Assembly (NCBI GenBank): GCA_003864495.1
Contig: ML133401.1
Coordinates: 3,649,189-3,713,188 of the forward strand
DNA length: 64,000 nt
Source: Nemopilema nomurai
Lineage: Eukaryota > Cnidaria > Scyphozoa > Rhizostomeae > Rhizostomatidae
Reading direction: 5' to 3'
Positions 1 through 11,400 of this stretch are shown here, one piece after another. Under the pieces are notes generated by a model. It searched no databases, was not told the DNA's origin, and saw nothing but the letters and a program-made list of their open reading frames with translations. The first letter of the stretch is position 1. Each line of letters opens with the position of its first letter. Both the position numbers and the translations under genes were made by a program.

Positions 1-723
1 TCAATGTAGTTTGATTAAGGAATTGAATTATCATTGTTATAACAAAAGTTGTGGTAAAATTTCAAGTCATTTGTTGTGATAGCTTTTGGTAAGGTTTTTA
101 TTCAAAATATCTGATTCAACTTCATAGCAATTAATCTCTTTCAAACATACGGCTCACTTTTTAAGCAAAATTCATATTTAGCAACTTGACGAAGATAAAA
201 TGGTTTTCTGTCTTCAGAGGACAACTTATTGATGTTTTTTGCATCAAATCTTTCAAAGAAAGGTAAGAATTGCTTCAAAAAATAGAGAGAAAATTGCTGA
301 AATTAAACTGTATTTTAATTTCAAATGTTTAATTTGGATTTGTTAACATATTCACAAAATTTAATGATATACATTTATATTTGCTTCCTTATATCATGTT
401 TATATTTTAATATTGGAGCACATATCAAAACTATGTGCTTATAAGATTCAGAATGCAAAAATGTATATGCTGGGAAAAAGGAAGTAAAAATGAACATCAA
501 AGCAAAGATTCTCTATCCTATTCTCTTGCCAATGGCTTGATTGCAATGATCTGACAGTGAACAGATCTTGTCACAACCTTCCTCTCTGTTTCTAAGGGTT
601 AAAGTAATTTGCAGTATTGCTATCAGTCAACTATCAGCTTCAGAGAAATCTCATTTACTGCTTGAAATGTGTGATTCTGCTACTTAGGTAAAACGTTTTG
701 CCGATGCAAGGAACATATAAAAA
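1..723. other. Intergenic or 3' flank of IAH1, no gene seen
   Basis: AT-rich sequence downstream of the IAH1 stop codon (which is read on the minus strand). I see no exon-like reading frame with splice sites and no repeat structure. A possible minus-strand poly(A) hexamer lies near position 97-102, far from the stop. The 3' end of the IAH1 transcript is probably somewhere in here. Confidence 0.4.
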
Positions 724-3700
724 CTAATTCAGAAGATCTTTCTCAGGGTTAACATGGTCAACGTCTTTCCAATCTGGATACACCATTTTTAAAGGAGAAA
801 GAATAACATCGAAGTGTTCTTTTACTTCCTGGAACACAAACAGATGGCCTTTGTTGCTGAAATGTAAGCCATCATCAAAATAATCTCGCCAGTCCTAGAA
901 AACAAATCTCAAAGTTAGTATAATAAATGATTTGCCTAATGAATCTCAATAATGTTCAGGCAGTTGCCTTTTTATTCTTTTCATTTTATTGTTGCTTTAC
1001 ATATGCCTACTAAAAGCAATTTTATAGCGCTGTAAATTATGAAATTATAAAATGGTTACAGGCAATGCTGGGAGTAACACGGTAGGGGTGCAATGAATCG
1101 CACTCCTTGTGGGGCTAAGGCGTGCAATGATGTGCAATCGTACCAAAGTACTTAATTGTACAGAAAGATGTATATATAGTTGACTACATAACTTTACCAA
1201 AAAAGAAAATAAGACAAGGCTACTCCAATCAATACATTTTGCTTAAACAAGCTTTAAACACGTCAAATCCAACATATTAAAGAGGACAATATTAACAATA
1301 AGGTAGATGTTGAGTGAAATGTTAGATCATTTGACCCACTTATCTGACATTGTTTCTGCGCACGCGTAGTCAGTTAAAGGCTAAGATCGTGTAAACAGCT
1401 AAAAGCTGCCATTTTTTCGGCAATCGGTTTATACTGTCATTCCCTCTTTTGAAAGCGATGCGGGCGTTAATCCCGAGAAATCTATTTTCCGAAGAGAAGG
1501 AGTCGCAAAGCGCATCGAGCAAACTTAATTTTTTACCAGCGTTTGGGTGGAATGTTACAGCCAGCTTATACAAAAATCGCAACGGAATAAATCAAAATTC
1601 TGAAGAGCCTAGTAGATAGATTGAAGTCTAATACATAGCACCCATTTGTGCTCGTCTTTGAGCCAATTTTTTGCGTTTTAAAGTTCCCTTTTTTCGTTTT
1701 TACACCACTGCTGCAACAAGAGGACCATCTGTGCCGAAATCATCGTCAAATGATGGAGGATACTGACAAGTCATCAGCTTTGACCGATCATGTAAACGGG
1801 TACATCGATCAATCAAAACTGATGAAAAAGACTGTCCTTGTGTCATGGAAAACGGAAACCGGCAAATCACAACAGTTATATCTGTGAAGTTAAAGCTTGT
1901 CGTAATTTGTGTTAAAAATCGGAAAGGCGGCGACTATTTGGCTTAATAACAACACCTTCCAAACTCCCCGTCAAATAGAAACAATTTCGTGATTAAAGCC
2001 GTTCGTCGATTTTTGGAGTATGGAAACAACATTGGGGAGCATTTATCAGCGTAGAATAAAATATTTAGATTATTTGAGGCGTGCGATAAACCGCACTTCT
2101 GAGCAATAGAAAGGGTGTGCCAAGGTGCGATCGCACACCATTCCCAGCATTGATTATATGTTTAGAAACAGATTACAAATTTAATCATGTGTTTGCTTTG
2201 AAGATTCTTAGAAACAAACATATAAGAAGCTATCAGTACATGTTTACAATCGTCACTTCTTAGAACAGACTAAATAAAGATGCCTTTAATAACTAATAAA
2301 TCTCTTGCTACTTACATCCTTCTTTAGCATTTCTTCCCAAAGGTTGACTTTTCGTAAATTCAGCTCATCTGCAATGCTTGTACATGCTTTTACATACATT
2401 GATAGCCTTTCTTCTGAAAAAGCCACTGCAAACCCTAGTTGATTTGAATGAATAATAACTTTGAGAACTTATGTGAGATCACATCTACTAAAAATTGACA
2501 TTTAAAAAAGCTGATAAATCCATTGTGTGGTACATAGATAATGGATAACATTTACTGGAAGAAACATTAAGCTTTTTATTAAAACATATGATTCATAAGT
2601 ACTTGGAATCCCTTTAGGATATTCAACCTTATACTTTGGTGCTAGGAGAAATATACTTGACAAAGAAATATGGGAATTAAAAGAAAATTGAACCTTTCCC
2701 ATTTGCATATTTTGACCATGCATCTAGATTCATGGGTGGTGGGATTATCAGAATAATTCTTTCCCTAGGTACTCCATGGTGCTCAATCTTTGCTAGAATG
2801 TACTTAAGATTTTCCTTGTATTCTTCTACTGGAACAGATCTATCATCTTTATTGCTCAAAACAGCATCATTAGTTCCAAGCAGGACAGTGGCTGCATATA
2901 ATGATTTATTTTTATGACCATCTCTTTCCAACAAGTTTGGTAGTATAACTTTGCACATGCGAGATGTATATCCACTAAAACCGCGATTCAAAAAGTCACA
3001 TTTTCTAAAAAAGATAAAATACATTAGTTCAGGACTATTATATACTGTAGTTACATACATCTATGATTCTGCTGCTCTTTGAAAATCCTATCTAACTATT
3101 CCTATATTCTATTTCATGTATCTATTTATAACTCACAACTCTGAATTTTACAAAAAATTTTCTGGTTTTGAGTTAAAACAAATTGAACATTAATTTATAT
3201 TATTACATAGATAATATTTCTCTGAGCAATTCACACCTAAAGGTTTCTTAGAATATAAAATTCAGTTACAATATAATTAGGAAAATCAAACTTCTGAAGC
3301 AAATTTGCTGTGTTACAAATGTCTATGCAAATTGCATATTTACAAAATGTTGCATGGTACAAACTGCAAATGTTGAATGATAAAAACCACACATCCAAAA
3401 AATAAGCATGACTAGTTCTTTATTAAGTAATTTGCACAGCCACTTGGAGCATTGCAAGTGCAGATTATTCAGGTGTAAATACGTTCCTTTTATTACAAAC
3501 TAGACTTCAATACCAATTAAATATACACCCTGACTGATCACAGACTTGAATTTGAATACCTTTCAAATTGCTCAATGAGCTTTATCCCCCATCCACCATC
3601 ATGAAATCCTTTCTGAAATAAACAACTTGCTTCATAACAAAAATATGGAAGTGTTACTCTGCATATTATGAGAATGTAGGATAAACTGATACTTAATCTT

Positions 3701-4658
3701 TAGTGCAGTTGTTCCATTTTCACAACCTTTTCCTGTATCTTCCAAAAAAAATCTATCAAACATTTTATCATTGCAACTGATGGCAATTAAAGTGGCGTTT
3801 CAAACGGTTGGATATTAACCAAAGGATTGCATTTTGTGTTCAAGAACCGAATGATATTGGTCATAGGATTGTGTTCAATGTTTCAAAAACACATTAAATT
3901 GGTCATAGGAATATGTTTAGTGTTTCAAAACCACATGAAATTGGTCATAGGATTGTGTTTAATATTTCAAAACCACATGAAATTGGTCATAGGATTGTGT
4001 TTAATGTTTCAAAACCACATGAAATTGGTCATAGGATTGTGTTTAATGTTTCAAAACCACATTAAATTGGTCATAGGATTGTGTTTAATGTTTCAAAACC
4101 ACATGAAATTGGTCATAAGATTGTGTTTAATGTTTCAAAACCACATGAAATTAGTCATAGGATTGTATTTAATGTTTCAAAACCAATTTCTCTTATTCCA
4201 AATCGTGAGGCGTGAAATTGTATATGACTATGATGTTTTCAAACATATCGACAACTCCACTTAAAATAAATGAAGAAATGGGTGAACAAATTAGCAATCA
4301 CCTGCTATTCTGCGCCACCCGCAACTAAATTTAGATCAACTAAACATTCCACACAATCATATAACAAACGGTAAATTACAAAAAGTTACTGGCAAAATAC
4401 GAGAAAAATGCTTCTTAACTAGCCTCTACATTGCCATCTAGATGTCGTATATCCAAATGTTTTATTTGTTTTTTTGTGATAAGAAGATGGTTTGCTGGTG
4501 CCGCGCTTAGAGCATTCGATAGAATCTGATTAATTGAACCAGTTACTTTGTGCTTTAGATAACAGATTCGTAGTTACCTGAGTCAACGAGTCGCCAAACA
4601 GCAGAACCTTAGGAAAATGGGTGCTAAATTCTAAATTGCTACTGTCTTTTCCCTCCAT
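724..4658 (-). CDS. IAH1: Isoamyl acetate-hydrolysing esterase 1 homologue (SGNH/GDSL hydrolase)
   Basis: Five exons on the minus strand: 4578-4658, 3560-3612, 2694-3004, 2316-2425 and 724-894. Phases close exactly and give 241 aa, close to human IAH1 (248 aa). The product is a GDSL-type lipase/esterase that hydrolyses small acyl esters. Block I is LFGDSLTQ with nucleophile Ser24. Exon 2 carries the GGWG oxyanion block. Exon 3 carries CDFLNRGFSGY and GTND (Asn90). Exon 5 carries DDGLHF, giving the Asp193/His196 dyad. All SGNH catalytic blocks are present, so the gene looks functional. I chose Met at 4658 because it matches the family length. An in-frame Met at 4757 would add 33 residues including a hydrophobic stretch (IIRLSLYIAFISVS) that could act as a signal anchor. 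Intron 1 holds a 42-bp tandem repeat and intron 4 a foldback transposon. Confidence 0.93.
1063..2152. mobile_element. Non-autonomous DNA transposon with terminal inverted repeats (about 1.1 kb)
   Basis: Lies inside IAH1 intron 4. It starts with CAATGCTGGGA (1063-1073) and ends with the exact inverse TCCCAGCATTG (2142-2152). Similarity continues inward imperfectly for about 80 bp: GTGCAATGAATCGCAC on one side, GTGCGGTTTATCGCAC after reversal on the other. The CA-rich GGGA terminus resembles hAT ends, but I found no clear 8-bp target duplication and no transposase. Two small ORFs inside (1370-1582 minus, 1648-1887 plus) match nothing I recognise. Confidence 0.55.
3820..4195. repeat. 42-bp tandem minisatellite in IAH1 intron 1
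   Basis: About eight near-identical copies of a 42-bp unit containing GGTCATAGGATTGTGTTTAA then TGTTTCAAAACCACATGAAA. Because 42 is a multiple of three and the unit lacks a stop in one plus-strand frame, it produces a spurious 145-aa ORF (3827-4264) with a 14-residue repeat (LVIGLCLMFQNHMK). It sits within a spliced intron on the opposite strand to the gene. Confidence 0.9.
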
Positions 4659-4758
4659 TGACACAGAGATAAACGCGATGTACAGCGAGAGCCGTATAAT
4701 CCTCAATACACCTTTAGACACCACCGTCCTGTGAACTAGGCCCATATTGCTTCTCACA

Positions 4759-5312
4759 TGCGACTATTATGGTTGCTGTTGTTGCTACTGTTGTTGTAGT
4801 CATAACTCCGGGTGTTTTCCTTTTTGCGATTACCCGCTTTATTATAAGGAACCTACCTAAAGGCATACTTCCAAAAGTTGCTTATTCGTATACGTAAAGT
4901 CATCAAATTGTAGTGCCAATAGTTCCTTAATAGTTCCTTAATTGAACAAGTGCTTTGTGGTACAATGCGAAAAATAGTTCCGCTTTTTCTAGCAATTGTG
5001 AAGTTCCTTAATTCTCACTGCACATCAAGTACCATAAACATAGTACAGAAACAAGAAAAGCATAAAAATGTTTACTTTGGCTTTCCTTGCGGCAAGACCT
5101 GTGTAACACTCAATAGAGAGAGAGGTGAGACAGTAAAAGCCGAGACTACACGGTTTTTTCTATAAGGAACCATTTTATAAGGAACCTACATGTAGAAGGC
5201 CGAAATATTTAAAGAACTTATACTACTAAAAACGAAATCACTAAGGAACTTTTTGATTTGAAAATTCTTTATAACTGCAAGCATGAAGAACTAGAAAGCC
5301 AGTCCCATTCAT
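4759..5312. other. 5' flank of IAH1, no gene seen
   Basis: Presumed promoter and upstream region of IAH1, including short direct repeats of AGTTCCTTAAT and TATAAGGAACC. A 71-aa plus-strand ORF (4950-5165) shows no splice or family signal and is not called. Confidence 0.35.
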
Positions 5313-5616
5313 CATAGGCGCCGACTTTTATTTTTCCCAGGGGGGGCTCAAAATTCAAATTTAAAAAAAATTAAAAAAGTTGAAAGGTAGAGAAATTACC
5401 TGTCGCTTTAATAACGTAATACAACATATGTAGTATATATAATAACAAAACAAAAAATTTAATAAAGCAGATATAACATCATGGTCTACAGTATCATCAG
5501 TTCAATTCTTTGATTGATTTCAAACGAAATTCCCAGGGGGGGGGGGGCTGAGCCCCCCCATAGCAATCCCTAGGGGGGGCTCGAGCCCCCAAGCCCCCAC
5601 GTAGTCGGCGCCTATG
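5313..5616. mobile_element. MITE-like foldback element
   Basis: A 304-bp element bounded by perfect 14-bp terminal inverted repeats: CATAGGCGCCGACT at 5313-5326 and AGTCGGCGCCTATG at 5603-5616. The interior is AT-rich with G/C runs (GGGGGGGCTC near the left end; GCTGAGCCCCCC and GGCTCGAGCCCCC near the right end). It has no coding capacity. The flanks CCATTCAT and CCATTAAT are similar but not a clean target duplication. Confidence 0.75.
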
Positions 5617-5679
5617 CCATTAATTTGCAGCCAATACTCGCATAGATTGCTTGCTATTTGCGTGTCAAATTCAGCTACC

Positions 5680-6664
5680 TTCTACCGGAACAAAGATCTT
5701 TGAAACATTGACGAAAGTGCCATTCCCAAACACTGGAAAAAGGCGAACGTAGCCCCTTTATTTGGAAAAAGAGACAGATCAATAACTGATATGAATAGCT
5801 TGGAGAATGGAGCATGTTTTTGCATCCAGAGAAGTGTAAAGTGATAAAGAGTAACAAATAAAAAGAAGCCTCTAAATTGTGTGTAAAAAATTTCTGACCA
5901 TGTGCTACAAACGGTGGAGGACAAGAAATACCTTGGAGTAATTCTGCAGAAAAACTGACCTGGATCGAACAGGTACAAGATGTAGCTTGGAGAAGCAAAC
6001 AACACCTTAAGACTCATACCCAGAAACATGAGAGGAAATCCTTGGTAATGGAACGTTGTTATACACCCTGTAATTGAGTATGCATGTGCAGCCTGGGACC
6101 CTCATACCCAAGCAAATGTTGACAAACTGAAAGTGGTACAAGGAAGAGCAGCTAGATTTATGTTCCAAAATTACAGAAGAAATGCAAGTCCATCTGTTAT
6201 GATAAATGAATTTCATTGGCAGGGTTTTATCATTCAAACCTTCCTCATTACCAACTCAAAACAAATTTTTTTGAAAGTCACTTTCATATAAACCCTTCCT
6301 CGAATGTGACAGTAACAGACAAAACCTTCATCCGACCCCAAGCCGTGGAGACATCAATTTATCTGGACTCTGTAGGCTGGGATAAACAGGCTGAAAGAAG
6401 GGCCATATTGAAGGAAACCCTCATGCATGAAACCCAAAATGACATGATTGATATTCCACGCACATTTTCAACCATCAAATATCCATTGTCGTCGTAGTCA
6501 AGCAGTGTTTATCATTCCAACCTACAGAATGAACTGCTGGAATTATTCGTTTGAGCCAATCACAGTGAAGATCTGGAAAAATCTACCAATGGCTGTGAGA
6601 GGCTCTAACAGCCTGAAGTCCGCCAAGTCATCATTTGCAGACGTGCAAATAAGATCTATTTACT
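5680..6664 (+). pseudogene. Decayed non-LTR retrotransposon reverse transcriptase (CR1/jockey-like), 3' part
   Basis: Translation in shifting plus frames gives LINE reverse-transcriptase landmarks in order: PKHWKKANVAPLF near 5713, KYLGVIL near 5930, VIEYACAAWDPHTQANV near 6070, KVVQGRAARFM near 6130, and the C-terminal FEPITVKIWKNLPMAV near 6550 before a stop at 6664. Several frameshifts and stops interrupt it and the catalytic YxDD region is not present, so it is a dead 5'-truncated copy. The shorter ORFs here on both strands are fragments or shadows of this element. Confidence 0.8.
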
Positions 6665-6689
6665 GACCCAATACAAAACGAAATAATCT

Positions 6690-7896
6690 TATTTATTAAT
6701 CATTTATTCGCTTTGTCTACTTTGAGACTTAATAATAACATGTAGTCTAATCCCTGTAAGAGAATGGTACATGGGATTTCCCATTCAAAATATTTCAAAC
6801 CACTTCTGGTCTACTCAAATCAAAATGATTATGGTTTCAGTTCAGAAATCCATCTAAAATTATGATTCAATCCAGTTTTTTTCCATCTCAAGGGCCTTCC
6901 TCACTTGTTGTTTGAAACCTTTGACCAATGCTGATAGACCTATGTCCGCTAAACTTATTAACCACTTACCAGCATGAGCTTCAAATCTTTGATTGGTTTA
7001 TGCAGCAGACACACCTCCGAGTTCTGACCAATCAGATAACGGAAAATTGTAAACAAACGCCAACGAAGGCCACTTTCATTGATTTTAGTGCTACCCACTA
7101 AAATTGCCCGGTGTAAAATCTGTTACGATAGATTTCAAAATTTCAACTGAATAGTGCTCATGAAACGTAAGAGCAAATTTTCGCCGTGAACTTTTTCTAC
7201 ATTCTAAATGCTCTTTAAATGACGATTACATTTCTCCCACCTCCCTCCCATTTAAAAGATGTGTAGTGTCCATTGTCCAACGTAATCATGTATTCACACC
7301 TGCTATTGTCAATGTATCCATAGTTACGTTATCAACAATACTTTCGCAGAGTCCCCTCGTTTTATATGTATACGCCCTATAATTTAATTTAGTTAATTGG
7401 AATCAAGACATGCAATAGGAACATCGTCTTTTCTCTGGCTCCGTGTTCTTTACTAGGTTTGGAAATGACACGTTAGTCGATGGGTTGGTCGATTGGGTGT
7501 ACGAATTGCATCTTAGAATCGATGCATACAAAATTATGGAACTACCAAAAATAAAACGGAAAGATGTAGAAACGTGCACAAGTTACCTCAAAAAAGCCCC
7601 ACAGAATAGACCGATGTCTGTCGATTTCCGTTATTAAATATTAAGTTCCTCCAATGTACAAAATGTGTTGTAAAAAGAGCGGTCTTTGGGTGGCGTACAA
7701 ATTGGTAGGGGACCAAGAATTGGTAACAGAGGGACGCCAAATCTTGAGCAAATTTACTGTGGTACTATAGTATTATAGTTGCTTGCAAACGCTTTGTGTT
7801 CGATGTCTTTGCTTATTACTGCTTTTCTATTTTGCTCTAGAATCTTCTTGCTTTTTTCTTAGATTGCATTCTTGGAGAAAGTAAATAAAAATTGCA
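6690..7896. other. Intergenic, one unassigned 64-aa ORF
   Basis: Between the LINE remnant and the small membrane-protein ORF. A plus-strand ORF at 7443-7637 (containing GLVDWVYELHLRIDAYK) has exon-like composition, but I do not recognise it and see no convincing start, splice sites or poly(A) signal. Nothing else is evident. Confidence 0.3.
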
Positions 7897-7902
7897 TTTA
7901 TT
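7897..7902 (-). terminator. Poly(A) signal of the small membrane-protein ORF
   Basis: TTTATT on the plus strand, i.e. AATAAA on the minus strand, about 20 nt beyond the stop codon of the 7921-8340 ORF. Confidence 0.5.
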
Positions 7903-7920
7903 TTACGGGAAAGCCCGTCT

Positions 7921-8340
7921 CTAACTAAAGCCAGAGCAACTTGAGTTCAGAAAACGCTGAGGAGCTCTAGAAGAACTGTCTGAAAATGTTGACGCAATTT
8001 GATGTTGTCTATCCAATGTTTTCTCCTCGTCAGAATCATTGCACAAGAAACCAGTTCCGGAAACACTTAGATTTGAGGACTTGAGAATCCTAAGTATTCT
8101 TGAAATGCGACGCAGAAATCGTCGCAGCTGTGTAATGATATTCTGCATAATATTTACATAGAGAACAACAATAAAGATACCGATCAGCGAACCTAGGAAC
8201 GCATTTGTGCCCCCCCTGCCATTCCTTTTTGCAAGCTCCCCTCGTCCCGGTAAACAAAAGTAAGCTAACATTTTCTTGGTAAAGAGAATGCAGAGAAGCT
8301 GGAATTTTCCAGGTGGCAAGAAGTTGGCCAAGTAGGCCAT
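7921..8340 (-). CDS. Unrecognised 139-aa protein with one membrane segment
   Basis: Intronless minus-strand ORF of 139 codons. I do not recognise the family. The first half has hydrophobic and cysteine-bearing segments and then a clear membrane-spanning stretch around residues 46-66 (FLGSLIGIFIVVLYVNIM). A strongly basic amphipathic segment (QLRRFLRRISRILRILK) follows, then a serine-rich acidic tail (DSDEEK). A canonical poly(A) hexamer lies just downstream. The start at 8340 is 146 bp from the start of the divergent scramblase gene, so they may share a promoter. It could be a lineage-specific small membrane protein or a chance ORF; the poly(A) signal and the coherent topology favour a gene. 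Confidence 0.4.
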   Translation of the reverse strand: MAYLANFLPPGKFQLLCILFTKKMLAYFCLPGRGELAKRNGRGGTNAFLGSLIGIFIVVLYVNIMQNIITQLRRFLRRISRILRILKSSNLSVSGTGFLCNDSDEEKTLDRQHQIASTFSDSSSRAPQRFLNSSCSGFS

Positions 8341-8486
8341 TGTGTTTTGAGAGAATTTTGATTAAGAATTTCAAACAGCAGGGGGTTTGGTTACCTTTGT
8401 CTGTAACACAAGACGTGGCTTTAATTTAGCGTAGTTCTTCTGGGGAAAACATACGCGCTCTCTTGCTAACTGGTTGCATAAAAAGC

Positions 8487-11400
8487 ATGGAAAATAATCA
8501 ACATGCCATCACGGTCCAGCCTAGAAATGAAGGTACGTCGTCAAATATGTAATTTCTATTTAAATGGATCGCATTTACATCAATGAGCATGTTTACAAGT
8601 GTTTATGTGGGCGTGAACTTGGCCGGCCATTTCCCTCAAGCTAAAACTCCAAAGAATCAAATAACAGCAGTGGCAAAGGTCAAGTTTTCGGGGAAAACGC
8701 GAAGATTAGTAAACATGGGTTTATTGTTTTTGCTCACTAATTTGGTAACTAGAAAACTACCTCTTTAAAGCAGTTAATGGCGGCGATGCTATCTGCATCG
8801 ATTGAACCACCAGTATAAAAAACGCAGAAATAACGGTAATTTCACCGCTAATAGAACAATTTGAGGAGGAGCCACAATTTTCTTGTTAGATCATTTGTAT
8901 ACGTTTATGTTGAGCAACGAAATATAATAGTGCGAGATACGGCGAAATACTGAAGCTCTTGGACGGTGAATCAACTGGTGCTTTTATTTGTTTACATTTT
9001 TGGAATTTAGGCCAGGCAAAAGTGATAATCAACAAAATGCTTTGCTGCATGATGGCCTGTCCTCCGCACTGGATCCGCAAAAGTGGATATTTGTCATATT
9101 GTCGAAGAACTTTAATGCTGTTGCTCCACTATATCACTTATATTTGGTAGCATTTCTTTTTGTTTCGTTTCATTGATTATAATTCCGTAATGCTTCGATC
9201 AAACGCCCGGGGGTTTTTAAACTATTTTTAACTTAGAGGGCTTCTATTCGACGGGGCGTTTTAAAAAGAGGGTGATGATTGAATTTTTTTATTCTTCCTA
9301 GGCAATATGTCTAAAAAAACATCTAATGATGATCGCACTTAGCTTGATAACTCTAAACAACATCCAAATATCTAGTTCAAAGTCATCATCAACATTGTCT
9401 CCCTCGATGATGCTTTACAAGGGGACGTCTATTCGAAGGGCGTTTAAAAGAGGGGCGTTTATAGAAAAACATTGAAATATGGGGACCGTTATTCGAGGAG
9501 GGGGGGGGGGGTTTAAAAGAAGGGGCATTTGATGGAAGCAGAACGGTAAGGCTCACGCTTCGAATCAGGTTGCAAGTAATGTTTTTGGGTGTGTTCGTGT
9601 ACACGTGCTCTACCTAACAAGATACTGGTATTAGCTGCTGTAAAAAACTGAAAGCGGCTGAATTTTGCCTTAACATTAAGTCTCCACTTGAAAGTGTTTT
9701 TGCTTGGTACAAATTCTCCCGATCGACAGAAACTCCTCTTCCGTTAAGAGAACTGAACTGAAAAGAAGCGCATTTACACGTGGAAAAAGTTTCCTTTCTC
9801 GTACAGATGATGAACAAGTTTTGTTTGACAATTTTTTCATTACAAGTTCTAGTTGCTTTTGTAGAATGACAAAAATCTCTTTGAAAATAAATATTTGTAG
9901 AACCTCGGTTTTCTGACGCGGCTGGTTTTGTTTTTCGCGCCAAATTTTCTTTCAAAAATGGCTCCTTTAATGAAAAAGCAACTTTTATTCATGTGTTTGG
10001 ACAGTGACAGCCCTACTAATGCACTATAGATCTAAGAAAAAAGGACAACGAAAGTGTTGGGTGTGGCTTTGGGCAAGCCTTGGTCGGAGGCAGATGACTG
10101 GAGAATTCTCCGATTATTGTTGACGTCATCGATTTTTTTATCTTGGTAACTACGGCTCTTTCTCAAAAATGAACATCAGAATTGAAATCTTGATATTTAA
10201 CTTAGTTTATGCTGAAAAATTTATGTTGTTTGGACCCTTCGGTCGCGATTTACTTTGTTTTGAATATTTAAATATTTCTTGAGGTTTGACTGCAATTTGT
10301 GGCTGCAGTGAATTTTTTTCACTGCACCAGCAAATTTCATTGGAATCTATAGGAAAAGCTAAATTTCTAGAATGGGTTAATTCACAGCCTCACAGTCCAA
10401 ACACTCGGAAATTTTCGGAACAGACTAATTTAAACATGAAGATTCCAATTCTACGATCTATTTTTGCCATATTTAGAGATAGAAATTGCTCGAATCCGAG
10501 AATTAATTGTGCGAAAATATGTCTGGAAATGAATAAAATTTGTCAAGTTTACTTATCAATTCACCTACATTTGGTAAGTTTTGCACATGACAACTTCCTA
10601 CTTGTTAAGTACACTAGCTCAAAAACTGTCACACCATCTTTTTGAACAAGTGCACTTGACTCCCGACTTCAGAGGGCGTCTCCCGACCTCCCGGCAATTT
10701 TAAAATCCTCCCCCTTTTTGAAGAAACTTCTAGTGAAAAAGTTTCCTTTTTTCTCAATTCATCCTAATCTACACAAACAAAGTAGACTCCTCAAAGAAAA
10801 ATTATTAAGGAAAACTTGCTAGTGTAAATGCGGCTTTAGAGCAATGTTGGGCAGCAGCTGGCCGACACAAATGGTGATTTCTTCAGGTTGTGCCTTATTT
10901 TTACAACATTGTGGAGCTTTTAAAAGATTCTAGCTCCTTGGTACAAATTTTGAAAACCTTGTTTGTATACCATTGTCTTTAGAGCTTGGGCCAGATAATT
11001 TCCCAAGTGACTGGATGCAGCCACCATCTGCGGAGAGGGTTCCAAACAACTGCCACCGGGACTGGAACATCTTGCTGTAATGCCAGAAATTTTCCTTAAG
11101 CAAAAGATCAGTTGGGTTGAAAGTAAGACATTATCTTGCAGTTTCTTTAGTGTAGAATGACTATGTTTTAAATTCATTTATTTTTGAAATAATCACATGG
11201 GGGATTGAAGCTTTTTGTGTAAAACTACCACCCAAAAGTTTGTTTCTTCTGAAAATCTTGGATTTTCATTTTGCATGTCCTGTTAGGTTTTACATTTCTG
11301 TGAAACTTTATTTCTCTACTCTAAGCCTTTTCAGGATAATGGGCTTTCACATTTTTCTGGCGGTGTGGCTGTCACACCCCTCTTTAACACCAGCTCTTGC

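Noticed and set aside
9614..9955. 113-aa minus ORF in scramblase intron 1
   Set aside because: No homology recognised and no poly(A) signal or splice sites; overlaps an equally open plus-strand frame.
10286..10645. 119-aa plus ORF in scramblase intron 1
   Set aside because: No recognisable family, no splice context, low-complexity AT-rich composition.
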